Part shown: positions 9,051-18,339 of the stretch, one piece after another | How the letters are laid out: each line of letters starts with the position of its first letter | How positions within the stretch are numbered: position 1 is the stretch's first letter | Origin: Rhizophagus sp. LPA8_4_AMF | Lineage: Eukaryota > Glomeromycota > Glomeromycetes > Glomerales > Glomeraceae | DNA length: 20,517 nt | Direction of reading: 5' to 3' | Assembly: GCA_021464525.1 (NCBI GenBank) | Contig: JADRCO010001297.1 | Coordinates: 1-20,517 of the forward strand | Made by a program: the position numbers and the translations under genes | The notes under the pieces: generated by a model | What the model was told of the DNA's origin: nothing | Databases searched by the model: none | What the model saw: the letters and a program-made list of their open reading frames with translations, nothing else

Positions 9051-9295
9051 GATATATGTAGACAACTAAAAATCATCACATAATCTATACAATCATCATC
9101 CTTTTAAAATTTATATAGTTCTTTATTTTATACTGAACTAATTTAATACTGTACTAATTTTAGATAGACTAGTAATTAAATTACTTTTTATTTTTAAATT
9201 AAATTGATAATTAATTCTATTAACTTAGTTAATTCTATTAATTCTAATAGTATAGTTCTATTAATTTATTATTAATTCCATAAATTTAAATTAAT

Positions 9296-9523
9296 GCAGG
9301 TCCTTAAATACCAAGTTTCTTAGACTATGGGAAGGTCCCTTTAAGATAAAATGTTTTTATACATTTTTACCCGTGCAGAGTCAACATCCACCAACAGTGC
9401 ATACATGGGGTCCTATAGGATGATGGGTGGTGGTGTAATTAATAATATTAGATAGCTTATTATACATTTGTATTTTAACATTAACTCTAATAAATTATAT
9501 CATGTGCTGCGGAAAAAAAAAAA
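9296..9523 (+). mobile_element. LINE 3'-end fragment, second copy of the family at 4085-6161
   Basis: Read on the plus strand, it matches the 3' UTR of the LINE copy read on the minus strand. It starts at GCAGGTCCTT (equivalent to 4312) and passes through ACAGTGCATA, GATGATGGGTGGTGG, ATTAGATAGCTTATTA and CTAATAAATTATATCATG to an 11-A tail. No ORF portion remains, so it is a severely 5'-truncated insertion. AAATTAAT occurs at both ends (9288-9295 and 9521-9528) and may be the target duplication; at this composition that is weak evidence. The copy is more G+C-rich than the one at 4085 and may be younger. Confidence 0.82.
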
Positions 9524-9529
9524 TTAATT

Positions 9530-9890
9530 TAAATCAATAATTTAAAATTTTTAATCAAATCAAATAATCTTATTTATATTTTAATTTATACTAAAACTTT
9601 TATTTAATTTTGTATAAAAATTCATTACTTTGCATATATAACTAAAATTTAATAATAATATTAGTATAAGAATATAAATATTAATTTATTTTTAAATTTA
9701 AAGTTTGTAATAATTATCCTATTTTAAAATTTTTATATTATTTACATTTTGATAATTTATTTCAATTGTTTTATTTTAAGTAAATAATTAGAATCCAATT
9801 CCATTGTTTATTAAAATAATCTTTTCTTTCTTTAAGATACAAATTAGCCATAAAAAATAAAAGATATGAAAAAGAACAACTGAAAATAAG
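9530..9890. other. Intergenic A+T-rich DNA, no gene seen
   Basis: No paired repeats or coding frames were found between the LINE fragment and the short ORF at 9896. Confidence 0.5.
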
Positions 9891-9895
9891 AAGAT

Positions 9896-10141
9896 TTGCA
9901 AATTAGAAAGATTTCCTGGAAAATATCAAAACATCAAAAGTCAAACACTTTGAAAAATTTAGACGAAAAAAAAAGGTTTTACATATTGTGGCGTCAAAAG
10001 ACTTTGAGTCCCAAATTTGTAGATGATTTGCATATGATATTTACATATTGTGAAAAAACCAAAAACAATGGTATTGAAAATAATTCATTCAGTAACTTCC
10101 ATGTGTTTTTTACACATCTCCGAATTAATAATTATTATTAG
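9896..10141 (+). CDS. Doubtful short ORF, no ATG at its start
   Basis: An 81-codon open frame begins at TTG, just after a stop. It has no in-frame ATG until the middle (HMIFTYC). The peptide is basic in its first half and includes ILWRQKTLSPKFVDDLH. The residues are less monotonous than in chance T-rich frames, and the local G+C is slightly higher. It could be an isolated exon or a relic, but I see no convincing splice sites joining it to other open frames and I recognise no domain. A non-coding interpretation is about as likely. Confidence 0.2.
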   Translation: MQIRKISWKISKHQKSNTLKNLDEKKRFYILWRQKTLSPKFVDDLHMIFTYCEKTKNNGIENNSFSNFHVFFTHLRINNYY

Positions 10142-10877
10142 CGATATAAGTGGCTTGAACTTTGCATGACAGTTAATTGACAGTTTTATATAAAAAATTA
10201 CCATAAGTGAAAAAACCATTGTTCATATTCTCATTGTTTTCATTTAATAAACTTGAAAAATTATTTTAAACTTATTACATCATATACCGTTTTTATTATT
10301 AAGAAATTTCCCGATGATTGGGAGATATTTGTTTTTATTTTGTTTTGGTGTTTAGTAAAAGTAAGCTTATCTTTTATGTCAAAAATCGATATCTGAAAAA
10401 GATAATTTTTAAACAAATAGTAATTTACCGGTTAATGAGAACAATCAAAAAAAGGACAATCTCCTCGTGGAATGGGAAATAAAAAAAAAACATGTATACT
10501 AAAAATTTGAAATCTGTAAAATTATGCAAAGATGCGTGATATTTTTGATGAACGGAGAACAAAATTACGCGTGTTGTTTACTCCTACGCCATTCAGCCTA
10601 ATTTCGATTATTCAATAGTAAGAAGTAGGAACAACTTGGCGTTTTTTTTTCGGTTGGTTTTTTTCTTCTCTCGTTAAAACAATTTTCGTCGTAATGGTAT
10701 AATTTTTAATCAAATTACAATAATCATTATAATCGTTTTCTTTTTCGTGAATAGTTAATAAATAATGTATGTTCACGAGTCTTTAATGCGTACTAACAAA
10801 GGGAATTTCCATAGATATTATTCTAAATGGAAGAATGTTTTTATAATATAACACAAATGATTATATATATATAAAAA

Positions 10878-10898
10878 TTTTTTTTTTTTTTTTTTTTT
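10878..10898. repeat. 21-T homopolymer tract
   Basis: Follows a short TA repeat. Such tracts commonly exclude nucleosomes in fungal promoters; that role here is inference. Confidence 0.7.
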
Positions 10899-11447
10899 AC
10901 AAAAAGTAGATTTGTTTATGATCACAACATTTCTGCATTCTTTTGCTTGGTCGTTTTTTTTTTTTTTCAGTAAATGCGTCAATGCGATATTATGCAGGGC
11001 TTAAGTATTATTTACATCTCTGCAAGATAGCAGGGATCCCATCCGCATTTTTTCTCATTCATTTGATCTCAATTACTATATATATAACAGAAATTTGATC
11101 ATCGATTGTCGCGGGCATTTTTATCAGATTTATGTGTGTGAAGACCTAATGTAGGCGTATTTATTCATAAAATTTGTGATTACGTAATATATATAAATAA
11201 AAATTTTAATTAGCTTCCAAATAACTAAATCGGACCCTGAATTAAATTTTTTAGTAAACAAGTTTAAATTCTTGATATCTTGCATTTTTGTTTGTTCTTT
11301 TTTTTGAATCGTATGACATAAAAAAGCTCTCAAGTGATCTTGTTACTGAATTCGGTAAAAGGCTCAAATATATTGTTTTGGATTGTTTGTCAGTTTAATT
11401 GATCAACAGATAAATTTCACATGTCAAAAAATTACATTTTATATATC

Positions 11448-11459
<12 letters not shown>

Positions 11460-11491
<32 letters not shown>
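11460..11491. repeat. Self-complementary T-run/A-run tract
   Basis: About 19 T followed by 13 A, preceded by an AT repeat. It could fold into a simple hairpin. Run lengths may be affected by sequencing slippage. Confidence 0.7.
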
Positions 11492-11492
<1 letters not shown>

Positions 11493-11550
11493 TATCACTT
11501 GTGTTTCGCGGCGAATGTACTAAATTCTTGTACATATTCGTATTATTAAC

Positions 11551-11577
11551 AAAAAAAAAAATTTTTTTTTTTTTTTT
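11551..11577. repeat. Self-complementary A-run/T-run tract
   Basis: 11 A followed by 16 T, about 410 bases before the SDR start codon. It is the mirror arrangement of the tract at 11460-11491. Confidence 0.7.
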
Positions 11578-11698
11578 ACATAAATATCCAAGAAATTTGA
11601 TTCAATTTTGAATTTTTTTTTTTGTTCTATGTTGACTTGCAACGAAAAATTCAACCCCCTCCTTTCAATGCCTTTCGCAATCATTCATTATTGACTGG

Positions 11699-11793
11699 GT
11701 ATGTTTACTTAATAAAAGGTGATATATTTATATGCATATACATAGTTTTATCTCTATTTATATTTATTAACTTATTTTTTTTTAATTTTGTAG
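11699..11793 (+). other. Probable 5'-UTR intron of the SDR gene
   Basis: A 95-base segment has a strong fungal donor (GTATGT), a TTAAC-type branch site about 20 bases before the end, a T-rich tract and a TAG acceptor (TTTTGTAG then CAAAC). Short upstream ATG frames occur on either side (11630 and 11804), but none is in frame with the SDR start or open into it. The intron therefore falls in the untranslated leader. It is predicted from signals only. Confidence 0.5.
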
Positions 11794-11987
11794 CAAACAA
11801 TTGATGTCATCTATTCACGGTTTTTTTCAATTAATATTTTTATTTAACGAAACCCCATCCTTTATTATTATTATTACTTTACCATTTACACGATATCCTA
11901 AAAATATTTCTTATTTTTATTAAATCCTTTTTTTTTCTCATTTTAACGACAAATTATTTTTCCCTTCTTAAAATTCGAATATCACGA

Positions 11988-13049
11988 ATGGGAATTATTT
12001 CATATGTTAGTAGTTTCTTTGCTACACCCCCTCCAAATCAAAAATTTGCGGAAAGATATGTTCTTGTAACCGGATGCGATTCTGGTATAGGAAATTTGAT
12101 TGCAAAGGCTTTACATAGGAGGGGTTATTGCGTATTTGCTGGATGTTTAACCGAATCGGCGTTCAGAGATTTTCTCGTTCATCCAGCACCAAATTTTCGA
12201 CCATTCTTGCTTGATATAACAAAAGAACAATCAATTCAACAATGTGCAAGAATGGTATCTCATGAAACTAAAGAAAAAGGTTTATTTGCATTAATTAATA
12301 ATGCGGGATGTAATGAAGGTTTCGCATTTGAGTTCACTTCAGCTGAACAAATTGAAAAAACTATGGAAGTAAATTTTATGGGTCCAATAAAAATGATTAA
12401 AGCTCTTTTACCTAATTTAAGACAAAATATTAAATATAATATGAAAAAACCATCAAAAGATCAGGATATTTATCCAAGAATTATTAATATGACATCTGTA
12501 TTAGGAAGAACTACAGTTCCATTTTATGGTGCTTTTAGTGCTTCAAAACATGCTTTAGAAGCTATGTTAGATACCATACGTGTAGAATTATTACCATGGA
12601 AAATTCATATAACTATGATTGAACCTGGTCCAATTAAATCAAGATTAACACATCCCGATTTAGTAGAAATTTCTAAAAAATTTTTTTCTTCCCCTGAAAT
12701 TACTGAAAATACTTTAACCCTTTATGGGGAAGATTATATTCAAAAAGTCATTGAATTTTGGCAAAAAATTCATTCCGGTCAAGATAGTCCAAAAGAAATT
12801 GTTAGAACTGTTGTTGAATCTGTTGAAGTTGGTTTTCCAAAAGATCGTTATGTTGTCGGAACCATTGCTAAAGCCCAAGTTTTATTACATAACGTTTTAC
12901 CAAGATGGGTAATTGATTTAGCTTGGGGAAGTGTTATTAGATTAGTTGGTATTTGGCCAAAAGATGTAAAAGAATTAGAAGATGGTGTATTAAACGATGA
13001 TATTTCTTCTGCACCTGTTGCTACTTCAAGTACTTCTTCAACAAACTAA
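11988..13049 (+). CDS. Short-chain dehydrogenase/reductase (SDR9C-like), catalytic Tyr replaced by Phe
   Basis: A complete 353-residue intronless ORF. Family members oxidise or reduce alcohols and ketones (steroids, retinoids, hydroxybutyrate) with NAD(P). The Rossmann glycine motif TGCDSGIG is at 28-35 and is typical of the 17beta-HSD2/retinol dehydrogenase/BDH1 group. Asp76 follows in LLDIT, then NNAG at 104-107, Asn129 in VNFMG, Ser170 in NMTSV, Lys187 in SASKHALEA, and the PG turn at 213-214. The residue 13 after Ser170 and 4 before Lys187 should be Tyr but is Phe183 (codon TTT, 12534-12536); the nearest Tyr, Y180, is out of register. A 14-residue-scale basic insert (about 146-162) precedes the catalytic Ser strand, and a Ser/Thr-rich tail ends the protein. 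The N-terminus is short and hydrophobic, as in membrane-associated relatives. It could be a non-catalytic paralogue or have altered chemistry. Substrate is not predictable. Confidence 0.95.
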   Translation: MGIISYVSSFFATPPPNQKFAERYVLVTGCDSGIGNLIAKALHRRGYCVFAGCLTESAFRDFLVHPAPNFRPFLLDITKEQSIQQCARMVSHETKEKGLFALINNAGCNEGFAFEFTSAEQIEKTMEVNFMGPIKMIKALLPNLRQNIKYNMKKPSKDQDIYPRIINMTSVLGRTTVPFYGAFSASKHALEAMLDTIRVELLPWKIHITMIEPGPIKSRLTHPDLVEISKKFFSSPEITENTLTLYGEDYIQKVIEFWQKIHSGQDSPKEIVRTVVESVEVGFPKDRYVVGTIAKAQVLLHNVLPRWVIDLAWGSVIRLVGIWPKDVKELEDGVLNDDISSAPVATSSTSSTN

Positions 13050-13133
13050 TTTTTTTTTGGACTAATCTTGATATATGAAATCTTATTAAATTATGATTAT
13101 TAAATAATATAAATAATAACAACCAAAAAAAAA

Positions 13134-13139
13134 AATAAA
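13134..13139 (+). terminator. Candidate polyadenylation signal of the SDR gene
   Basis: AATAAA lies about 85 bases after the SDR stop codon, just ahead of a long purine tract. It sits in an A-rich run, so the match could be chance. Confidence 0.35.
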
Positions 13140-13194
13140 AAGGAAAAAGAAAAAAGAAAAAAAAGAAAAAAAGAAAAAAAAAGAAAAAAAAAAA
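13137..13194 (+). repeat. 58-nt pure A/G tract in the SDR 3' region
   Basis: An uninterrupted purine run of A-blocks separated by single G or GG bases. Such homopurine stretches can form triplex DNA and are prone to slippage. A chance minus-strand frame of Phe-rich residues (13021-13218) is its shadow. Confidence 0.75.
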
Positions 13195-14561
13195 TTTCAA
13201 GTATCCGGTAAAAAACATTTAAACTACTTAAAATATTAAAAAATGCAGAATTTTTGTGTATTTATCTCGCTTTTAAAAAACATACATATAAGCTTATTTA
13301 TTACTCTACTAGTATAGTACTCAAAGTCACCCCGAGACTTTTTAAATCGGATATTATATTCTTATTTTACGCGTTTTATGATTTTTTTCCTATCTTTTGA
13401 TGGTTTTATATTTTAAAATTTTATATATTTATAGGTATTCCGTATTTTTCTATGTTTAAAAATTATAATTATATATATATATTTTTTTTCTTGTAATATT
13501 TTTTTTTTTTTTCATAATTTTTCATATTTCGATAAAACTATTCTACTAACTAAAACGTGTCTAACTAAGACGTATTCAGATACTTATTTTTTCGTCGATT
13601 ATTTTTTTTATTAACATCACGCTCCCCAAATTTCATTTTATTTTTTTTTTTTATTTTTTTTCGCTTATTTTAAAATATTATTATTATAATCGTTAAAAAA
13701 AAGTTTAGGATTATATTTTATTGTTTTATTTCCATTGGATCAAATATTATAATATTATTTCGGATATTTTATTTTTTTTTTTTTTTATCCTTTTTTTTTT
13801 TGTTTAAGAAAAAAAAAAATTTTTTATAAAGTTTTTGCGATTTGTATTAGGTATTAACCGATTTAACCAATGTTTTTCATGCTATTAAAAGTAATGTTAA
13901 AGAAAGTATTCCATTTTAGTAATTCTAAAAGTATTGGTATAAAATAAAATTACTGCTAGAGTTCTTAATTTAGTAATTCAGTTAAATTTGATAATTGCTA
14001 AACCAATCAATTAATTCCAAGTTTAGAATGGCAATTTCAGAAGGTTTATATTGGATTGATTTAATCAATAATAATTGTTTATCAAATATTCAAATTTTTA
14101 ATATTATATATACAGTAAATCTAATTTAAAGGATTCATTTTTAATAAAAGTTATTATAAGACTTAATAAAAATCTACTTTATTCTATTGATTAGGATCAT
14201 TTTCACACAATAAATTGCTATCCAATAATTGTAGAAAGATTATCTACAACTCCTTTTATTAAAAACTTTTGAATAGTATTAAAATTATCTTTTTTACCAT
14301 CAATAAATAGCAAGTTGCTGCAAAGTTTTTTTAAAAGATTATTATTACAATTTTAAAAGCTTTTACCAAAACAGTTTATTATATATCCAAATAAAAAATT
14401 AATCAAGTTAATATAAATATTATATGCATGTAATATATTTTTTAGTTTTATTTATACAGTTGATATACTGTCAATGTATTAAAATTAAAATAATGGAAAT
14501 GATAATATCACTTTTAAATTATCAATTTTAATACTAATTATTTATTAAATAAGAAAGTAGC
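13195..14561. other. SDR downstream region and intergenic DNA, no gene seen
   Basis: Up to about 13860 the stretch is T-rich with scattered CG words, probably the 3' flank of the SDR gene. After that it is ordinary A+T-rich DNA. A loosely complementary pair around AAACCAATCAATTAATTCC (13999) and TTGGATTGATTTAATC (about 14050) may be a decayed small element. Confidence 0.45.
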
Positions 14562-14668
14562 TATATCGGTTAACAAATCACTGGACCTTAATGATTGGAT
14601 AAAAATGTGCCATGCAGTAACACATTTTTTTTAATCATTAAGATGCATGTGATTTGTTGACTGATATA
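14562..14668. mobile_element. 107-bp fold-back element
   Basis: The left arm TATATCGGTTAACAAATCAC and the complement of the right arm, TATATCAGTCAACAAATCAC, match at 18 of 20. The arms continue inward through CTTAATGATT and AAAATGTG to an ~11-base loop around CCATGCAGTAA. It starts and ends at TATA, which fits a TA-target MITE. Confidence 0.7.
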
Positions 14669-14712
14669 CAGTAGCCCCTATCTAATAAATCTATTATTGT
14701 TCTACCCTCACC

Positions 14713-14854
14713 GATCATTTTGACCAATTAACTGATTGATTAGCTTTATTATAAGCTTTTTTTTTTACTTAATTATAAAAATATTATATTAATATAATCT
14801 GCATAATAATATAAATCAGTTAAAAAATAATGGTCAATAAAAGTCTAAATGATC
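14713..14854. repeat. Imperfect inverted repeat with an arm indel
   Basis: GATCATTTTGACC and AATTAACTGATT (14713-14737) pair with the complement of 14814-14854, which has an extra ~16 bases between the two blocks. It may be a decayed fold-back element next to the one at 14562. No target duplication was seen. Confidence 0.4.
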
Positions 14855-15395
14855 TTACTGGCTGAATGATAATATAATTTATATATATATATTTTTATAT
14901 ATATACTGTTGTTAAAATTTTTTTTATTTGTAATATAATATTTTGTAGTTAGCATAGAATCCCAAATATTTCTCATACAACTCACATTTGAATTTATGTA
15001 GAGTTATATGTAAATTCTGTCCAAAATTATGTATTACAGAATGTATTCAAAATTTCTTATTCTACAATTCCTGTATTTAAGCTATCTAATAATTGATTTT
15101 TACAATATTAAGTTCATTAGATTTGTTTTGGTAAAAATAATCTAATAACAGTAAAATTATATTTTTAGTACAGATATTGATTGAGTTATTATAAAAATAT
15201 ATTTTACTATATGTTACTTATGGGTTATATGAGAGACAATCAAAGTAGAACTATTTAACTAAGAATAATAGATTTCATATATTACTTGTTTGCTAAGTAA
15301 ATTAATTATCTAATAGAAAATGCCAAACATTTAATATATAAATTATAATAGATTTTTGGCCAAAATTATTCCTTTTTGCTAAAATCTAAAAAATC

Positions 15396-15526
15396 GTTTT
15401 TTGCAAAAATTTTAGTATTTAGTAATTCAAATTTAATGAACTTTTTTTTTTAATTATAAAGGTCAATAAATAAAAAATATGTTTATTAAAATTAGACTAC
15501 TAGATACTAAAATATTAGCAAAAAAC
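15396..15526. repeat. Inverted repeat with 46-nt arms
   Basis: The arms 15396-15441 and 15481-15526 are complementary at 38 of 46 positions (outer GTTTTTTGC, inner TTTTAGTAT) round a 39-base centre. The outward flanks (T-rich and A-rich) remain loosely complementary, so the original element may have been longer. Confidence 0.7.
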
Positions 15527-15656
15527 AATTTTTTTTTTAAAAAAAAATAAGCTAATTTACTAAAAGTATAATTTAAATCCTATACATGATATCTTCTATT
15601 CACTATTTCTTTTTTCATTTAAAACTGATAATACCTTTTTGTCATATTTCAAAAAT

Positions 15657-15831
15657 TATATATGCTACCCAAATTATTTTGAAGCTATAATTATAATTTG
15701 GGATGTTATAATTCATTCAGTTTAGATATAATTTATTATGTAAAGTGCTATAACAATTTGGAATATCATAATTGAATTTGGAATTCTACTTATAATTATG
15801 GCAGCTCAAAATAATTTGAGCAGTATATATA
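15657..15831. mobile_element. 175-bp fold-back MITE-like element
   Basis: The left end carries TATATATGCTACCCAAATTA and the right end, complemented, TATATACTGCTCAAATTATT. Both arms share CAAATTATTTTGA and TATAATTAT. The middle repeats AATTTGG(G/A)AT words in direct orientation. TATA bases at both edges are compatible with TA-target insertion. Confidence 0.65.
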
Positions 15832-15990
15832 CCAAAGATATATATTTTAATAATTTAGTTTTTATGAACAATTTTACTTTAATTTCTTTCAAAAAAGCTA
15901 AAATAGAGTATATGTTAATCATTATAAAAAAATTTTATGTTTTAAATAATATTTCTGCTAATTAGTTTTTATTACCATTATTCCTTTGCT

Positions 15991-16232
15991 TAAGATTACT
16001 TAACTAAACCCCTCCAAAATTCTACAATTAGTTTTGTCTAGATTTTAATATAAATTTAATATAGTTTTACAGAATTTCTTCAGTTTTACCATTTACTAAC
16101 ATAGTTTTGGCAGTTTTAGTATTTGACTAGTTTTGTCAACTTTTTAATAAGACTTTAATATAGTTTCATCAAGTTTCACTCTTTCATCATTATGCCAACT
16201 TGTTAAACCCCTAGTTTTGGTAAGCAATCTTA
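15991..16232. mobile_element. MITE family copy A (242 bp, TA-flanked)
   Basis: The ends are TAAGATTACTTAACTAAA and, complemented from the right, TAAGATTGCTTACCAAAA. The interior matches copy B at 17193-17443 in the same orientation, including CAACTTTTTAATAAGACTTT and GCCAACTTG close to the right end, followed by an AAACCC-type block. No coding potential. Confidence 0.75.
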
Positions 16233-16609
16233 CTTTTGCTTTCTGTAGTATCATACATGTTTAGTAACTGATTTAAACAAATCTCCTTCTTTGTCTATCT
16301 CTACTTTACTAATATATGGTTTCTTTCATTTACTTGGCATTTAATTTAATATTAAATATAATCAAAAATTTGTTATTTATCAATTGCCATGATTAATGAA
16401 TATTATAGCTTTATTCATACTTTGAGTATTTACATTTATTAATCAAACAATTAATTTATTTGCATAACTGTATTTTATCTCTTAATTAAAATATTAGATG
16501 CAAGTTATTTACCTTTTAAACTCTAAATGTAGTTTAGCTACTTCTTCTTTTCGTTTACTTATTATTTCTTTTTTTTTAAAAAAAAAATAATTTAATACTT
16601 TATAATATT
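16233..16609. other. Intergenic stretch, no gene seen
   Basis: It separates MITE copy A from the 159-bp repeat array. Nothing specific was found apart from T-run/A-run pairs near 16567-16588. Confidence 0.45.
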
Positions 16610-16766
16610 TAATATTTATGACAAAATCTGATAATATTGTGTGCAACTATCTCATGATGTTATAATGATATCAATATATTGTTATATATTAACTAAGATG
16701 TATCTAAATAATTTATCAAGTATGATTATATCTTTAATTTCACAGAAATTTATGTCATAATCTGAA

Positions 16767-17550
16767 TACAGTAACATCCCTATAAGTATACACTCTATAA
16801 GTACATTCCTTCTTTAAATGCACATTATAGCTTAATCTTATAAAACTTAGAACTTAGAGCTAAGTATACTACCTCTATGTTTTGCATATACAAGTAATTC
16901 TGAGTCCCAGATATATTGGAATACTCTCCATAAATGTATCCACGTGATTTTTATATAATGTAGACCAACCATCAATAACTGTTTGGTCATAATAAATTAT
17001 TCAAAAATAAATAAATTAATTTAATTTGAATAAATTTGTATGAATTGAAAGATTTTTATTCATTTCTAAAAAAATCTTTTTCAATTTAAAAGTGAAATCA
17101 GGTGTAGGTGTGGTTTATTTGAATTAAAATGTATTAGAGTCTTAAAAAAAAAAATTTTTGTGATTTTTGTCAGATGCAAACTGTATAGCAATTAAGGTTG
17201 CTTATCTAAATCTCTTCAAAATCCTACGATTAGTTTTTTCAAGATTTTACTATAATTTTATTATAGCTTCGGCAAAGTTTGGCAATTGGCAGTTTCACTA
17301 TTTATAAAAAGTTTTGATAGGTTTCACTTTTCTTCAGAGTTTCGCCAACTTTTTAATAAGACTTTCATATTGTTTTGACAAAGTTTCACAATTTTGGCAT
17401 TTTGCCAACTTGCCAAAACCCTCTAGTTTTTCTAGCAACCTTAGTAGCAATATCCATTTTTCTATTGGCTATTCTTTAAGTACACACCCTCTTTAAATGT
17501 ATATGCATAGCCAGTCCCAAAGTGCGTGCACTTAGGGAGGTATTACTGTA
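16767..17550. mobile_element. 784-bp non-autonomous TIR element at TA, carrying a nested MITE
   Basis: The left end TACAGTAACATCCCTATAAG and the complemented right end TACAGTAATACCTCCCTAAG are similar, and both start at TA. A second inner word (TAAGTACA...CTTTAAATG) appears near both ends, in direct orientation (about 16798 and 17479). The MITE at 17193-17443 lies inside. No open frame suggests a transposase; the 60-codon frame at 17314-17496 crosses the nested MITE boundary and is accidental. The terminal CAGTA with a TA target fits the Tc1/mariner/pogo group. Confidence 0.6.
17193..17443. mobile_element. MITE family copy B (251 bp, nested)
   Basis: The ends are TAAGGTTGCTTATCTAAA and, complemented from the right, TAAGGTTGCTAGAAAAAC, flanked by TA. 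The interior matches copy A throughout (CAACTTTTTAATAAGACTTT, GGCAGTTT, GCCAACTTG). Confidence 0.72.
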
Positions 17551-18100
17551 CTTAAAAAATGTATCTAAGTAATTTACCAAATACAGTTGTATCTTTAATT
17601 TTACAGAAATTTGCATTGTAATTCAGAACTAATTAATTTAATATTTATGACAAAGTTGAAATAATAGTGTCAAAAATAATATTGTTATATTATTTTATAT
17701 TAACCATCCAGAAAAAGATGTATTTAAGTAATTTATTAGATACAGTCATACCTTTAATTTTGCAGAAACTTGTGTTATAATTCAGAATTGATCAATTTAA
17801 TATTTGTGACAAAGTTAAAATTATAGTATCAAAAATAATATTATCACATTATTTATGTTAACCATCTGAAAAGAAAAATGTATCTAAGTAATTTACTAGG
17901 TATAGTTGTATCTTTAATTTCATACAAACTTGTGTTTTAATCCATCAATTCAATGTTTGTTATAATATTATTATTATAACGATATTATCATGTTGTCTTA
18001 TATTAATTATCTATAGAGTACATTATTTATAAGTACGATCATATTCTTGTATCTTTAATTTATAAAAATTGCAATACTTATTTGTTATCAATTCAACAAT

Positions 18101-18339
18101 TGTGAATTAGTTTGATAATATTAAATATAACTACTCCTAACTGTAATAAATTACATATTAATATAATTATATTAATTAATAAAAATTATTAATGTATATA
18201 CCTATTACATTTTACAATTTTTCATAATCCTTTAAATTATTATTGATATTGTTTAAATATCATCTCAATATCTTAATAAATATTTTTGACAATCCCAATT
18301 ATTTATAATGGCATAATTATGATAATCCTAGCTAACTAT
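18101..18339. other. A+T-rich transition, no gene seen
   Basis: It lies between the 159-bp array and the ~80-bp repeats. ATCATCTCAATATCTTAATA near 18260 resembles words of the following repeat and may be its degenerate edge. Confidence 0.4.

Larger units (their letters stand above)
10142..11621 (+). promoter_or_regulatory. Probable upstream and promoter region of the SDR gene
   Basis: Unlike the rest of the window, this stretch has scattered CG-containing words (ATTACGCGTG, TTCGTCGTAATGG), a TTCGGTTGGTTTTTTTCTTC pyrimidine patch near 10650, and several pure T or A/T tracts. No TATA box or start site can be fixed. A pyrimidine tract ending in CAG (10953-10970), with a GTATGT at 10767-10772, could bound another 5'-UTR intron of about 204 bases, but this is weaker than the one at 11699. 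No coding frame is convincing; the minus-strand frame at 11130-11333 lacks an ATG at its start and looks accidental. Confidence 0.4.
16610..18100 (+). repeat. Diverged tandem array of ~159-bp units, interrupted by a transposon
   Basis: The landmark ATGTATCTAAGTAATTTA occurs with its G at 17561, 17720 and 17880 (spacings 159 and 160) and, more diverged, at 16700. Each is followed by a TATCTTTAATTT block and then CAGAAA(C/T)TTG, TTTAATATTTATGACAAAGT and ATTAACCAT. A shorter, fading fourth unit has its TCTTTAATT block at 18052. The element at 16767-17550 splits the array, and about 80 bp of the unit is missing at its right junction. Confidence 0.75.

Noticed and set aside
11130-11333. 67-codon minus-strand frame
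   Set aside because: It starts at TTG, lies in the SDR upstream region, and has no domain or splice context.
11622-11804. 60-codon plus-strand frame before the SDR gene
   Set aside because: It starts at TTG and reads straight through the predicted intron 11699-11793. Its second half is intron-type T-rich sequence.
12724-12912. 62-codon frame inside the SDR gene
   Set aside because: Out-of-frame shadow of the SDR coding sequence.
13021-13218. Phe-rich minus-strand frame
   Set aside because: Complement of the homopurine tract; low complexity.
14669-14910. TIR element beginning TACAGTAGCCCC at about 14667
   Set aside because: The end looks transposon-like but no matching right terminus was found downstream. 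The ACTGTTGTT near 14906 does not align.
17314-17496. 60-codon plus-strand frame
   Set aside because: Crosses the right boundary of the nested MITE and has no family features.
16610-18100. CRISPR array
   Set aside because: Units are ~159 bp and diverged throughout, with no short identical repeats separated by unique spacers.
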